Shown: piece by piece, positions 24,248 to 32,899 of the stretch
Layout: each line of letters begins with the position of its first letter
Position numbering within the stretch: position 1 is the first letter of the stretch
From: Acidobacteriota bacterium
GTDB taxonomy: Bacteria > Acidobacteriota > Terriglobia > Bryobacterales > Bryobacteraceae
NCBI GenBank assembly: GCA_017304135.1
Contig: JAFLBB010000028.1
Location: forward strand, 1 to 48,143
DNA: 48,143 nucleotides
Direction of reading: 5' to 3'
Made by a program: the position numbers and the translations under genes
The notes under the pieces: model-generated
The model's input: only the letters and a program-made list of their open reading frames with translations
Told to the model about the DNA's origin: nothing
The model's database searches: none

Positions 24248-25294
24248 ATGGCAGCAATGAAACCGGTGGGTCCCGTGCTCGTGCAAGGTGCGACAGCTCC
24301 GTCTGAAAACGAGGGGGACCTTAGTCTCAAGCAGGAAGAGATTGCACGCCGGGGCCATTATTTTATGGCGCTGCAGCGCGAAGTGGAAGACCGCATTGAG
24401 CGCAAGTTATACCGGCAGGGGAAGATCCTGGGCGGTGTGTACGTGGGCCGCGGGCAGGAGGCGATCTGCGTCGGCGCTGGACTGGTGAGCGAGCAGGAGG
24501 ACTGGTTGTATCCCTGCCATCGCGACCTCGGGTTGTACCTCGTGCGGGGCGTGACGCCGCGGGAGATTTTCGCGCAGTACATGGGCCGAGTGGGCGGGCT
24601 GACGCGAGGCCGCGAAGGCAACATGCACATGGGCGACCTGAAACGGCGCATCGTGGCCATTATCAGTGCGATGGCTGCCTCTGTGCCGGTGGCGACGGGG
24701 ACGGCGATGGCGTTGAAGTTCCAGCGTTCGCGCAACATCGTGTTCAACATTTTCGGCGATGGCGCAACCAGCCGCGGCGACTGGCATGAGGGGTTGAACC
24801 TGGCCTCCGTGCAAAAGGCGCCGGTGGTGTTCATCTGCAACAACAACCAGTACGCCTACTCGACGCCGCTCGAAAAGCAGATGGCGTGTGAACATGTGGC
24901 CGACCGCGCCGTGGGCTACGGGATGCCGGGTGAGATTGTGGACGGCAACGATGTGATGGCGGTGTATCGCGCCGTGAAGCGTGCCGCGGACAGGGCGCGG
25001 GCGGGCGAAGGGCCGTCGCTGGTTGAGTGCAAGACGTTCCGGATGACGGGGCACTCGGCGCACGATGGCGGCGACTATGTGCCCGACCATTTGTGGACGG
25101 AATGGGGAGAGAAGTGCCCGATTGTGCGCATCGAGCGGGTGATGCTCGAGCGCGGCTGGACGACGCGCGAGGAGCTGGAGCAGGTGCACGCGCGGATCAA
25201 GCGCGAGGCCGATGAGGCGATCGAATGGGCGGAGAACAGCCCGTATCCGGACGCCTCGACGCTCACCGAAGACGTCTATGAGGGGAGCCGCTGA
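24248..25294 (+). CDS. Thiamine-dependent 2-oxoacid dehydrogenase E1, alpha subunit
   Basis: A 348-residue TPP-binding subunit that decarboxylates pyruvate or a branched-chain/acetoin-type 2-oxoacid. The TPP motif GDG...NNN spans 170-200 (GDGATSRGDWHEGLNLAS, then CNNNQYAYSTP). GREGNMHMGD (about 121-130), CHRDLGLYLVRG and the phosphorylation-loop-like TFRMTGHSAHDGGDYVP are also family marks. Start at 24248 fits the GGAGG site. It overlaps the beta subunit by one base (TGATG). No E2 or E3 is encoded next to it, so the complex partners must lie elsewhere, and the exact substrate cannot be assigned. Confidence 0.9.
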   Translation: MAAMKPVGPVLVQGATAPSENEGDLSLKQEEIARRGHYFMALQREVEDRIERKLYRQGKILGGVYVGRGQEAICVGAGLVSEQEDWLYPCHRDLGLYLVRGVTPREIFAQYMGRVGGLTRGREGNMHMGDLKRRIVAIISAMAASVPVATGTAMALKFQRSRNIVFNIFGDGATSRGDWHEGLNLASVQKAPVVFICNNNQYAYSTPLEKQMACEHVADRAVGYGMPGEIVDGNDVMAVYRAVKRAADRARAGEGPSLVECKTFRMTGHSAHDGGDYVPDHLWTEWGEKCPIVRIERVMLERGWTTREELEQVHARIKREADEAIEWAENSPYPDASTLTEDVYEGSR

Positions 25295-26268
25295 TGGCGG
25301 AGATCACCTACCTCGAAGCGATCCGGCAGGGAATCTGGGAGGAGATGGAGCGGGACTCCAAGGTGTTCTGTCTGGGCGAAGACATTGGCGTCTATGGCGG
25401 GGCGTTCAAGATCACCAAGGGCATGCTGGAGCGCTTCGGCGAGGAGCGGATTGTGGACACGCCGATTGCGGAGTCGGCGATTGTGGGGGCGGCGATTGGG
25501 GCGAGTTTCGCGGGAATGCGGCCGGTGGCGGAGATGCAGTTTTCCGACTTCATCACGTGCGCCTTCGACCAGATTGTGAACTTCGCGGCCAAGACACGCT
25601 ACCGCTGGAATGCGCCGGCGCCGCTGGTGGTGCGGGCTCCTTCGGGCGGCGGCATCCATGGCGGTCCGTACCATTCGCAGAACCCCGAGGCGTGGTTTGT
25701 GAGGACTCCGGGGCTCAAGGTGGTGGAGCCGGCGACGGCATACGATGCGAAGGGGCTGATCAAGTCGGCGATTCGCGACAACGATCCGGTGATCTTCTTT
25801 GAGCACAAGAAGCTCTACCGGGCGATTAAGGGTGAGGTGCCGGAAGGCGATTACACGGTGCCGCTGGGGAAAGCGCGGCTGCATCGCGAGGGCAAGCACA
25901 TTGCCGTGATTACTTACGGCGCGATGGTGCACGTGGCGGCAGAGGCGGCTGAGGTGCTCGATCGCGAAGGGGTTTCGCTGGAGATTCTCGATCTGCGGAC
26001 GCTGCTGCCGCTGGACGAGGAGGCGATTCTGGCGAGCGTGAAGAAATGCTCGCGGGTGCTGGTGTTCCATGAAGACACCTTGACCGGGGGCGTCGGCGGG
26101 GAGATCAGCGCGCGCATTAGTGAGAAGGCGTTTGAGTGGCTCGACGCGCCGGTGGTGCGGCTGGCGGCTCCGGATACGCCGGTGCCGTTTTCACCGCCGT
26201 TGGAAGAGGCGTTTTTGCCGAATGCGGCGAAGGTGATTGAGAAGGCGCGGTGGCTGGCGGGGTATTGA
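25294..26268 (+). CDS. Thiamine-dependent 2-oxoacid dehydrogenase E1, beta subunit
   Basis: A 324-residue partner of the E1 alpha subunit. Marks of the family are ITYLEAIRQGIWEEMERD (3-20), CLGEDIGVYGGAFK (about 27-40), DTPIAESAIVGAAIGA (about 55-70), MQFSDFITCAFDQIVN and RAPSGGGIHGGPYHSQNPE (about 114-132). The C-terminal transketolase domain has VITYGAMVHVAAEAAE and EILDLRTLLPLDEEAI. The 3' 152 bp are overlapped by the convergent minus-strand DUF6968-like frame. Confidence 0.9.
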   Translation: MAEITYLEAIRQGIWEEMERDSKVFCLGEDIGVYGGAFKITKGMLERFGEERIVDTPIAESAIVGAAIGASFAGMRPVAEMQFSDFITCAFDQIVNFAAKTRYRWNAPAPLVVRAPSGGGIHGGPYHSQNPEAWFVRTPGLKVVEPATAYDAKGLIKSAIRDNDPVIFFEHKKLYRAIKGEVPEGDYTVPLGKARLHREGKHIAVITYGAMVHVAAEAAEVLDREGVSLEILDLRTLLPLDEEAILASVKKCSRVLVFHEDTLTGGVGGEISARISEKAFEWLDAPVVRLAAPDTPVPFSPPLEEAFLPNAAKVIEKARWLAGY

Positions 26269-26629
26269 GAGCGTCAAGCCTCGGCGGGAGCGGGGGCATT
26301 ATCGAGAAGTCGGGATAGGTAGGCAGGCCCAGGGGCTCGGCGGATGAGCCGATCACCATCAGCTTACATTCCAATCGTTCCTGAATGTGCTGGAGATTGG
26401 TTCCCAGCATCACGAGCGCCAGTTGTATCGCTTCGAAGGCGTCGTTCCCAACCAGCGGCCATGTCCAGACGCGGCCTGGTTCGCGGAGTTCGGCGATGCA
26501 GTGGTACGCCGTTGAACCCGCGGCGCGGCGGGGACGGCCGATGCGGACGGTGACGGTGAAGTCGTGCTCCGGGGTAGTGTAGGTGCGGATGGCGATGACG
26601 TCGCGCTTGCGGAGCCTGGGCTTGGGCAT
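26117..26629 (-). CDS. DUF6968-like small protein with unusual C-terminal tail
   Basis: A 170-residue open frame. Residues 1-105 look like a real small domain: RKRDVIAIRTYTTPEHDF, VTVRIGRPRRAAGSTAYHC, DAFEAIQLALVMLG. This resembles the DUF6968 pattern of VRIGRP followed by a QALQLAL helix. From about residue 110 the sequence becomes Pro/Ala/Ser-rich and is antisense to the end of E1 beta (152 bp overlap). Either the tail is real and disordered, or the native stop was lost. Divergent from higB. Function unknown. Confidence 0.6.
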   Translation of the reverse strand: MPKPRLRKRDVIAIRTYTTPEHDFTVTVRIGRPRRAAGSTAYHCIAELREPGRVWTWPLVGNDAFEAIQLALVMLGTNLQHIQERLECKLMVIGSSAEPLGLPTYPDFSIMPPLPPRLDALNTPPATAPSQSPSPHSAKTPLPTAVKTAPAYPEPPAAPPARRATQTPSH

Positions 26630-26635
26630 CTGGCG

Positions 26636-26974
26636 ATGATTCTACACGGGGACAGGGAGAGACGGGGAGAGAGCGTTGGCGATGTTAGCAATCGCCGGCA
26701 CGCGCTCAGGTTGATGATGGATCACCCGGAAGCGGCGAGAGCGATTGAGCAATGGTGGCGGGTTGCGCGGAGGGCCGAGTGGAGGAGTCTTGCGGATTGC
26801 CGGGAGATTTATCCGACGGCGGACCAGGCGGGGCGGGTTCTCATCTTCAACATTCAGGGGAACCGGTACAGGCTGATGACGGTGGTGAGTTGGGCTGGGC
26901 AGCGCATTTACGTGAAGGCGTTGTTGACCCACAGCGAGTATGCGAGGAACCTATGGCACAAGTGGGCGTACTAG
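26636..26974 (+). CDS. higB: HigB-type toxin (RelE superfamily mRNA interferase), start uncertain
   Basis: Predicted ribosome-dependent endoribonuclease toxin. Family marks of HigB_toxin are clear: HPEAARAIEQWWRVARRAEWRSL, IYPTADQ, LIFNIQGNRYRL and YVKALLTHSEY. The homology appears to begin at VSNRRHAL (codon at 26684), yet the only upstream in-frame ATG is 26636, which has no good ribosome binding site. A strong SD (GGGGAGAGAG, 26664-26673) sits 8 nt before an ATG at 26682 that is one base out of frame. One added base after that ATG would give M-V-S-N-R-R. So either the gene starts at 26636, or it is frameshifted at codon 2. It overlaps higA by 22 bp. Confidence 0.78.
   Translation: MILHGDRERRGESVGDVSNRRHALRLMMDHPEAARAIEQWWRVARRAEWRSLADCREIYPTADQAGRVLIFNIQGNRYRLMTVVSWAGQRIYVKALLTHSEYARNLWHKWAY
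26664..26684 (+). promoter_or_regulatory. Strong Shine-Dalgarno and out-of-frame ATG in higB
   Basis: GGGGAGAGAG at 26664-26673, an 8-nt spacer, then ATG at 26682-26684. This ATG opens a ten-codon frame ending at the TGA at 26712-26714, directly over the ATGATG of the higB frame. It looks like the original higB start separated from its gene by a one-base deletion, or less likely a tiny leader peptide. Confidence 0.5.
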
Positions 26975-27372
26975 ACGAGAAGCGGTATGGACGGCTGTTG
27001 GGGCGGTTCCGGCCGCGGTTGATTCAGACGGATGAGGAGTTTGAACGGCTGGCGGCGGAGTTGGAGCGGTTGGACGGCAAGGCCGAGGGTGAGGGGTTGG
27101 ATGCCGAGGAGGAGGAGTTGCGGGCGTTGCTGGCGCACCTGGTGGTGGAGTATGAGGACAGGACGGTGACGGACCCGGCGGATGCGCCGTTGGAGACGCT
27201 GCGGCACATCATGGAGGAGAAGGGGCTGCGGCCGGTGGATTTGGTGGATGTGTTCGGGTCGCGGGCGGTGGCGAGCCAGGTGTTGAACGGACATCGGGGG
27301 ATCAGCAAGGCGCATGCGCGGAGGGTGGCGGAGCGGTTCCGGCTGTCGGTTGGGGCGTTTATTGGGGGGTGA
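26953..27372 (+). CDS. higA: HigA-type antitoxin with HTH domain
   Basis: A 139-residue antitoxin paired with the HigB toxin in the usual toxin-first order. The N-terminal half is acidic and helical (TDEEFERLAAELERLDGKAE, DAEEEELRALLAHLVVEYED) and probably wraps the toxin. The C-terminal half is a Cro/CI-type helix-turn-helix (LETLRHIMEEKGLRPVDLVD at about 81-100, then SQVLNGHRGISKAHARRVAERF). GAGGA lies 4 nt before the ATG. HigA usually represses its own promoter; the upstream DNA was not resolved into an operator here. Confidence 0.85.
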   Translation: MAQVGVLDEKRYGRLLGRFRPRLIQTDEEFERLAAELERLDGKAEGEGLDAEEEELRALLAHLVVEYEDRTVTDPADAPLETLRHIMEEKGLRPVDLVDVFGSRAVASQVLNGHRGISKAHARRVAERFRLSVGAFIGG

Positions 27373-27381
27373 GGGGGCACC

Positions 27382-28500
27382 TTACCCGCGTGTGCGGACG
27401 AAGGCGCGCGAGGCGAGGAAGATCGAGAGCAGGCCCATTGCGGTGAGGACAGCCGCTTGCGGCCAGAGTTCGGCCAGCGTTGCTCCGCGCAGGACGATGC
27501 CGCGGACGATGGCGATGAAGTATGTGGCCGGGATGAGGCGGCTGATGCCCTGGAAGGGAATGGGCATGTTCTCGATGAGAAAGATGTAGCCGGAGAGGAA
27601 GACGCTGGGGAGCAGCGTTCCGACGGCCATCTGGAAGGCTTCGGCCTGGGTTTCGGCACGGGTGGAGATGAGGAGGCCCATGCCGAGGACGGTGAGGATG
27701 AAGGCGAAGGCGAGCAGGTAGAGCAGGGGGACGCTGCCATGGACGGGAACCTGGAAGAGTACGCGCATGAGGACGAGGACGATGGTGAGTTCGAAGAAGG
27801 CCAACAGGCCGTAGGGGATGATCTTTCCCACCATCAGGCCGAGCGGTGAGACGGGGGTGAGCCAGAGCTGGTCGAGGGTGCCGCGTTCACGCTCACGCAC
27901 GACGGAAAATGAGACCAGCATGATGACCATCATCTGGAGCATGATGGCGATCAGTCCGGGAACGAAGAAGTTGGGGGAGCGCAGGCCGGGATTGTAGAGC
28001 ACTGCCGGGCGCACCTCGATGGGAGGACGGGCATTGAGGCCGAGGAGGCGGTGCATGGCTTCCTGCAAGACGACGCCGTTGGCGGTGGAGACGGCGTGGC
28101 TGGTAATGGTGGAGTCGGACCCATCGGCCAGGACTTGCACCGTCGCCAGCCGGCCCTGCTGCAGGAGGCTGGCGTAATCAGGCGGGATGCGGATGGCGAC
28201 TTTCGCCTGGCCGGCGCGGATGGCTTCGTACAGGTCCGATTCGCTGGCGCCGAAGTAGCGCAGTTGGAAGACGTCGGAGTTGGCGAAGGCTTCGAGCAAA
28301 CGGCGGCTTTCCTGCGTGCGGGAGGAATCCAGGACGATGGTGGGAACCTGGCGAACGTTGGTGTCGATGGCAAAGCCGAACATGACCAGTTGCAGCACGG
28401 GAATGGCGAGGGCAAAAAAGACCGTTGTGCGGTCGCGCGAGAGGTGGACGAATTCCTTGCGGCAGACGGGAAGGAGTCCGGAGAAGGGGCCGCCGGTCAT
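27382..28500 (-). CDS. ABC-2 type transporter permease (drug exporter class)
   Basis: A 372-residue inner-membrane subunit with an N-terminal helix ([20 protein letters not shown], about 26-45), a periplasmic segment (to about 170), and five more helices, including the family motif [20 protein letters not shown] (about 203-222). The C-terminal helix ends in AFVRTRG. Overlaps the ATPase gene by 4 bp. Together with the ATPase, HlyD protein and TetR it forms an exporter like YbhGFSR of E. coli, but with one permease instead of two, so it may act as a homodimer. Confidence 0.9.
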   Translation of the reverse strand: MTGGPFSGLLPVCRKEFVHLSRDRTTVFFALAIPVLQLVMFGFAIDTNVRQVPTIVLDSSRTQESRRLLEAFANSDVFQLRYFGASESDLYEAIRAGQAKVAIRIPPDYASLLQQGRLATVQVLADGSDSTITSHAVSTANGVVLQEAMHRLLGLNARPPIEVRPAVLYNPGLRSPNFFVPGLIAIMLQMMVIMLVSFSVVRERERGTLDQLWLTPVSPLGLMVGKIIPYGLLAFFELTIVLVLMRVLFQVPVHGSVPLLYLLAFAFILTVLGMGLLISTRAETQAEAFQMAVGTLLPSVFLSGYIFLIENMPIPFQGISRLIPATYFIAIVRGIVLRGATLAELWPQAAVLTAMGLLSIFLASRAFVRTRG

Positions 28501-29456
28501 TTTGCCTCCTTGGTGGGGGTGTCCTCGCGCGCGATGCGGTTGGTGAGCGTGACGAAGACGTCTTCGAGGGAGACCTCGGCCGGTTCCACGGTGGCGTGGA
28601 CGCCGGAGGCGGTGAGGTCGGCATGAAGCCGCGTGGTGGCCGCCTGGTCAATGAGCACGTGGACCGAACGCCCGAAGATGGTGGATTCGAGAATGTAGGG
28701 GAGGCGGCGGATGAGGGCGAGTGCCTCGCTGGAGTTTTCGAGATGCAGGGCGAGGCGGGTGGTGCCGGGCGGATTGGCCTCGGGCATGCGCTGGAGTTCC
28801 TCAATGGAGCCGATGGCGATGAGGCGGGAGAGGTAGATGTAGCCGGCGCGGGAACAACGTTCGGCCTCGTCCATGTAGTGGGTGGTGACGAAGAAAGTGA
28901 CGCCCTGGCCGGAGAGGGTGAACAGCAGGTCCCAGAGGGAGCGGCGCGCCACGGGGTCGATGCCGGCGGTGGGTTCGTCGAGGAAGACGACTTGCGGGGA
29001 GTGGATGAGCGCGCAGGCGAGGGCGAGGCGCTGCTTCCAGCCGCCGGAGAGGCGGTGGGCGCGGCGGTCGAGATAGGGGCCGAGCGAAGTGAGCGCGATC
29101 AGTTCGTCCTTGCGGGAGGAGAGGGCGGCGTTGGTGAGGCCATAGACGCCGCCATAGAAGTCCATGTTCTCCGCCACGGTGAGGTCCTCGTAGAGGCCGA
29201 ACTTCTGCGACATGTAGCCAATGCGGCGCTTGATGGCGGCGGCGTTGCGGCGGACGTCGAGGCCAAGGATGGAGCCTGTGCCGGAGGCGATGGGCGTGAG
29301 TCCGCAGAGCGCTTTGATGAGGGTGGTTTTGCCGGAGCCATTGGGGCCGAGGAAACCGAAGATTTCGCCGCGGCCGACGCTGAGGCTGACGTCGCGAACG
29401 GCGGTGAAGTCGCCGAAGCGGATGGTGATGTGGTCGGCGCGGATGACGGGTTCCAT
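28497..29456 (-). CDS. ABC exporter ATP-binding subunit
   Basis: A 319-residue ATPase. Walker A GPNGSGKT is at 37-44, Q-loop in [13 protein letters not shown], signature LSGGW at 136-140 (W in place of the more usual Q), Walker B VVFLDEP at 156-162 and the switch histidine in [10 protein letters not shown]. The extra C-terminal domain (about 215-319, ending [13 protein letters not shown]) is typical of drug-exporter ATPases. Six bp follow the HlyD stop; the stop overlaps the permease start. Confidence 0.93.
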   Translation of the reverse strand: MEPVIRADHITIRFGDFTAVRDVSLSVGRGEIFGFLGPNGSGKTTLIKALCGLTPIASGTGSILGLDVRRNAAAIKRRIGYMSQKFGLYEDLTVAENMDFYGGVYGLTNAALSSRKDELIALTSLGPYLDRRAHRLSGGWKQRLALACALIHSPQVVFLDEPTAGIDPVARRSLWDLLFTLSGQGVTFFVTTHYMDEAERCSRAGYIYLSRLIAIGSIEELQRMPEANPPGTTRLALHLENSSEALALIRRLPYILESTIFGRSVHVLIDQAATTRLHADLTASGVHATVEPAEVSLEDVFVTLTNRIAREDTPTKEAK

Positions 29457-29462
29457 AGCGCT

Positions 29463-30596
29463 TCAGCGGGCCAGATCGGAGAGCGTGGCAAACACCGTCA
29501 TGCCGGGCTTGAGTTCCGCGCTGGAGGGGCGGGGTTTGACGCGGATGCCGAACACGAGGTGGGAACGGTCGTTCAGCGTTTGCACATTGCGGGGCAGATA
29601 TTCCGCTTTGGAATTGACTTGCTCGACCACGGCTGGGTAGCGCTTGCCGGGGAAGGTGTCGGTTTGCAGAGCGAGGGAGTCGCCCACGCGAAGGCGACCG
29701 AGTTCGGGTTCCGGGACGTAGAGGCGGGCCCAGACCTGGTCCTGCTCGAGCAGTGTGGCGATGCCTTTGCCGGCGACGGCGAGATCGCCAGGACGGACGG
29801 AGACCGTCTCCACGCGGGCGCGCAGGGGGGAGCGGATCTCGGTTTCATCGAGACGGATGGCGTTGGCTTTGAGCAAGGCTTCGATCTCGGCCAAGCGGGC
29901 GCGGGCTTCGGCGATGTCCTCCTTGCGGAAGCCGTTGTGGAGCATGGCGGCATTGGCGCGCGCCTGTTGGAGGCGCTGTTCGCCGGAGCGGATGTCTTCG
30001 GCGCGGGTGCCGGCGCGGAGGAGTTCCAGGCGCTGGCGCGAGGCCTCGGCGCGGGCCGCGGCAAGGTCGCGACGGGAGCGTGCATCGTCGTGGGCTTGGG
30101 CGGAGAGGTCGCCTGATTGAAACAGGGTGGCGAGGCGCCGATACGTGGCCTCGGCATTGCGCGCGTCGGCCTGCGCGGCGGCGTATTCGGCGGCCGCCTG
30201 GTCGCGCTCCTGCGGGCGCGGACCATCCCGCAGGGCGGTGAGGGCTGCCTCCCACTGGCGGGCAACAGCTTCGGCCTGGGCGACCTCCTCCGGACGGTAT
30301 CCGGCGGCAAATCGAGCGGTGGCGGCCTCCGCTTGCAGGCGGCGGGCTTCGAGCTGAGCGCGTTCGGCTTCCCATTCGCGCCGCTCCAGTCGAACCAGAA
30401 CCGCGCCGGCCTCAACCAGTTGACCGTCCTGGACGAGGACCTCGGCGACGCGCCCGCCGACGCGCGAACCGACTTGCATCTCACGTGACTCGAGGACGCC
30501 GCTCCATGTTTGGGCGCCGGCACGGCGGCGGGCCTGGAGGAGATACCAGGCGGCGGCAAGAGAGAGGAGCACGAGGAGCACGATGGCGCGTTTCAT
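29463..30596 (-). CDS. HlyD/EmrA-type membrane fusion protein
   Basis: A 377-residue periplasmic adaptor anchored by an N-terminal helix (AIVLLVLLSLAAAWYLL, about 4-20). It has a lipoyl half-motif (VGGRVAEVLVQDGQLVEAGA), a long alanine/arginine-rich coiled-coil (about 70-210), and the second half with DETEIRSPLRARVETVSVRPG. I used the ATG at 30596 (MKRAIVLL), which overlaps the TetR stop by 4 bp; longer starts lie inside tetR. Links the ABC exporter to an outer-membrane channel encoded elsewhere. Confidence 0.9.
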   Translation of the reverse strand: MKRAIVLLVLLSLAAAWYLLQARRRAGAQTWSGVLESREMQVGSRVGGRVAEVLVQDGQLVEAGAVLVRLERREWEAERAQLEARRLQAEAATARFAAGYRPEEVAQAEAVARQWEAALTALRDGPRPQERDQAAAEYAAAQADARNAEATYRRLATLFQSGDLSAQAHDDARSRRDLAAARAEASRQRLELLRAGTRAEDIRSGEQRLQQARANAAMLHNGFRKEDIAEARARLAEIEALLKANAIRLDETEIRSPLRARVETVSVRPGDLAVAGKGIATLLEQDQVWARLYVPEPELGRLRVGDSLALQTDTFPGKRYPAVVEQVNSKAEYLPRNVQTLNDRSHLVFGIRVKPRPSSAELKPGMTVFATLSDLAR

Positions 30597-31222
30597 GAGG
30601 AGGCTTTCCTTGCGGCGGGGGTTTGGCGCGCCATGCGGACGAGTTGTCCCAGGCGCTGGCGCATGGCGCGTTTGTGCCAACCCTTGGGCGGGTCAGGGTG
30701 GATGGCCCATTGAAGGGTGGTGACGATGTAGAGCCCGAAGAAGCTCTCGGCGAAGACGCGGGGATCGACGCCGGGTTGGAGTTCGTTCGACTGGGAGAGT
30801 CCGCGGGCGAGGCCTTGTTGCGCGTGTTGGATGAGCGGCTGCACGGCGGACTGGCAAGCAGGCCGGAGCATGATGTGCGGGAGAAGCGGCCGGAGTTGGG
30901 GGCCGAGGCGTTCGTTCTCGGCGGCGAAGGCGGTGAAGAGATCGAGCAGGGAATCGAGCGAGGCCGGGACGTGGGCTGCGAGCACGGCCTGGACCCGCTC
31001 CATGCGGGAACGGGCGAACTCGGCGAGGACGAGTTCCTTCTGCGGGAAGTAGTTGAAGAAGGTGGCGCGGCTGACGCCGGCCTGCTGGGCGATCTCCTCG
31101 GCGGTGGTGGCGTCGAAGCCCTTGCTGGCGAACAACGCGAGGGCGGCCCGCGCGATGTCGCCGGCGGTTTCGGCGCGGCGGCGGTCGCGGAGGGAGGGGG
31201 CAGGTGGTGTACTTAAATCCAC
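30593..31222 (-). CDS. TetR-family repressor of the exporter operon
   Basis: A 209-residue regulator. The N-terminal helix-turn-helix is clear: IARAALALFASKGFDATTAEEIAQQAGVS split as RAALALFASKGFDATTAEE and IAQQAGVSRATFFNYFPQK (about 23-62). The rest is a helical ligand-binding domain with no clear ligand. Start codon GTG at 31222. A 14-bp inverted repeat (31227-31240) lies 4 bp upstream, well placed for autorepression. First gene of TetR-HlyD-ATPase-permease. Confidence 0.92.
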   Translation of the reverse strand: MDLSTPPAPSLRDRRRAETAGDIARAALALFASKGFDATTAEEIAQQAGVSRATFFNYFPQKELVLAEFARSRMERVQAVLAAHVPASLDSLLDLFTAFAAENERLGPQLRPLLPHIMLRPACQSAVQPLIQHAQQGLARGLSQSNELQPGVDPRVFAESFFGLYIVTTLQWAIHPDPPKGWHKRAMRQRLGQLVRMARQTPAARKASS

Positions 31223-31226
31223 TAGT

Positions 31227-31240
31227 TAGACTCTAGTCTA
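31227..31240. promoter_or_regulatory. Palindromic operator candidate for TetR
   Basis: TAGACT-CT-AGTCTA is a perfect inverted repeat with 6-bp arms, located 4-18 bp upstream of the tetR GTG. On the plus strand it overlaps TATAAT at 31239-31244, a consensus -10. A TetR dimer bound here could block both divergent promoters. A minus-strand TTGACG (31259-31254) may be a -35, but its spacing to a -10 is poor. Confidence 0.65.
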
Positions 31241-31244
31241 TAAT
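31239..31244 (+). promoter_or_regulatory. Consensus -10 (TATAAT), plus strand
   Basis: TATAAT exact match, 79 bp before the plus-strand ATG at 31323. The matching -35 is weak. It overlaps the palindrome and could drive the regulatory-domain protein gene. Confidence 0.4.
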
Positions 31245-31322
31245 ATGGGCCGGCGTCAAGGGTCGGGTGTTGGCGCACCGGGGCGCGCGGCGCGCGACGG
31301 CCCTCCCTGTAGAATATGGCCC

Positions 31323-32897
31323 ATGAGGCGGCTGGTTTTCGCGTTCACGGCGGGGGCTGCGCTGGCGCAAACGGGCGCCGTGGAGGGTCATGTTTCCGAT
31401 GCGCTGACGAAAGCGCCGGTGGCGGGGGCGGTGGTGAAGTTGTATCAGGGAGAGCGGGTGGTTCAGTCCGGGGTCTCCGACGTTCGCGGGGCTTTCCGGT
31501 GGGACGGCTTGACGGAGGGCGCGTACCGGTTGACCGTTCAGAGTGCCGACCATCTTCCGCTTGCGCCGGACCAGGCGGCGGCACGGACGCTTTACGTGTC
31601 CGCGGTATCGCCGGAGATTCGCCTGCGGGCTGACCTAACGCCATTAGGAAGTGTGACAGGCCGAGCGTTGAGCCCGGCGGGCGAACCGATGAAGGGCGTT
31701 CCCATCGGCATGCGGCGACTGTGGGACGGGCATTGGATTCGAACGACGGTTTCCGGAGAAGGCGGCCTCTTTGAGTTCACGCGGCTGGAGCCTGGAACGT
31801 GGCTGCTGGCCGGGCTGCCGTCGTTTCGCATTTCGAGTCGCGACCCGGCCAACGATGTAAAGCCATTAGCCACTCCTGAGGGGGAGGCGGGGCAACGGAT
31901 GGGCTGGGCGGCCACGTTTTTTCCAGGGATAGTGGATCTGGCGGGAGCGGAGAAGATCGTGGTGCGGCCGGGCGCGGCGCTGGAGGGCTATGACATCAAG
32001 TTGCGGACGGTGCCCGTGCACCGAGTGGCTGGCGTGGTGGTGGACGCCGAGGGTAAACCGGCGGCGAAAGCCATGCTGTCGCTGAGCGACTTAAATAACA
32101 AGGGCGCCAATGGTGGGCTGACCACGTCAGACGGCGAAGGTCGCTTTGCGTTCGACACGGCGATGGACGGGGAGTGGCGTGTGTTCGGGCAGGTCCGGCA
32201 GGAAGAGAAGACGTTGAAGGGCTATGCCGATGTGCATGTTTCGAAGCGCGATGTGGAAGGGGTTGAGCTTCGGCTGATGGCGCCATTCGCGGTGACGGGC
32301 GTGGTGGAGCGGGAAGAGCCTCGGGACGAGAAAGGCAGCCGCAAGGTGACTGCGGTGTATCTGATTCCGCAGGGTGCGACAGACGATGTGCAGGAGTCAG
32401 CCTTCCATCAGCAGGATGGGAAGTTTACGCTCAGTACTGTGTATGCGGGGCGGTATCGCGTGCTTCCCGCGGGCTATGTGCCGGGCTACTATGTCGCGTC
32501 GATTTGGTACGGAGACCAGGAGGTGACGACGCGGGCTGTTGACGTGGCGAGTCCCCCGCTGCCGCTGAGAATCGTGTACCGGCAGGGCGCGGCGCGCGCC
32601 ACCGGGAGTGTGGAACGCGGCGAGGGCACTTGGGTGGTGTTCGTGCCTCAGGACGAGGCGCTGCGCGATCCTCACCAGTTCATTCGTAGCGCGAAGTGCG
32701 AAGCGAACGGCAGGTTCTCGATCGAGCACTTGCGTCCGGGGAGCTACTACGCATTTGCGTTCAACCGGGTGCAGCGGGAGATGCTGGAGGACGTGGAGTT
32801 TGTACGGAGAATCGTGCCGCACGCCGAGCGGGTGGACATGCGGCATGGTGAGACGGTGAACCTGGAGCTACGCCCGCAAGCTTGGCCGGACTACTGA
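31323..32897 (+). CDS. Secreted carboxypeptidase-regulatory-domain protein
   Basis: A 524-residue exported protein with a signal peptide (MRRLVFAFTAGAALA). It consists of repeated transthyretin-like beta-sandwiches: GAVEGHVSDALTKAPVAGAV (about 18-37), VTGRALSPAGEPMKGVPIG, VAGVVVDAEGKPAAKAMLSL and VTGVVEREEP. No catalytic motif is visible. Such domains commonly occur in acidobacterial surface proteins and TonB receptors; here there is no receptor barrel. I chose the ATG at 31323 over the longer frame, since it gives a clean signal peptide. Two bp separate its stop from the convergent cupin gene. Confidence 0.83.
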   Translation: MRRLVFAFTAGAALAQTGAVEGHVSDALTKAPVAGAVVKLYQGERVVQSGVSDVRGAFRWDGLTEGAYRLTVQSADHLPLAPDQAAARTLYVSAVSPEIRLRADLTPLGSVTGRALSPAGEPMKGVPIGMRRLWDGHWIRTTVSGEGGLFEFTRLEPGTWLLAGLPSFRISSRDPANDVKPLATPEGEAGQRMGWAATFFPGIVDLAGAEKIVVRPGAALEGYDIKLRTVPVHRVAGVVVDAEGKPAAKAMLSLSDLNNKGANGGLTTSDGEGRFAFDTAMDGEWRVFGQVRQEEKTLKGYADVHVSKRDVEGVELRLMAPFAVTGVVEREEPRDEKGSRKVTAVYLIPQGATDDVQESAFHQQDGKFTLSTVYAGRYRVLPAGYVPGYYVASIWYGDQEVTTRAVDVASPPLPLRIVYRQGAARATGSVERGEGTWVVFVPQDEALRDPHQFIRSAKCEANGRFSIEHLRPGSYYAFAFNRVQREMLEDVEFVRRIVPHAERVDMRHGETVNLELRPQAWPDY

Positions 32898-32899
32898 GG

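Noticed and set aside
28425..30116. 563-codon plus-strand open frame
   Set aside because: It is antisense to the ABC ATPase and HlyD genes, both with intact motifs, and its Gly/Glu/Asp-rich translation has no recognisable domain.
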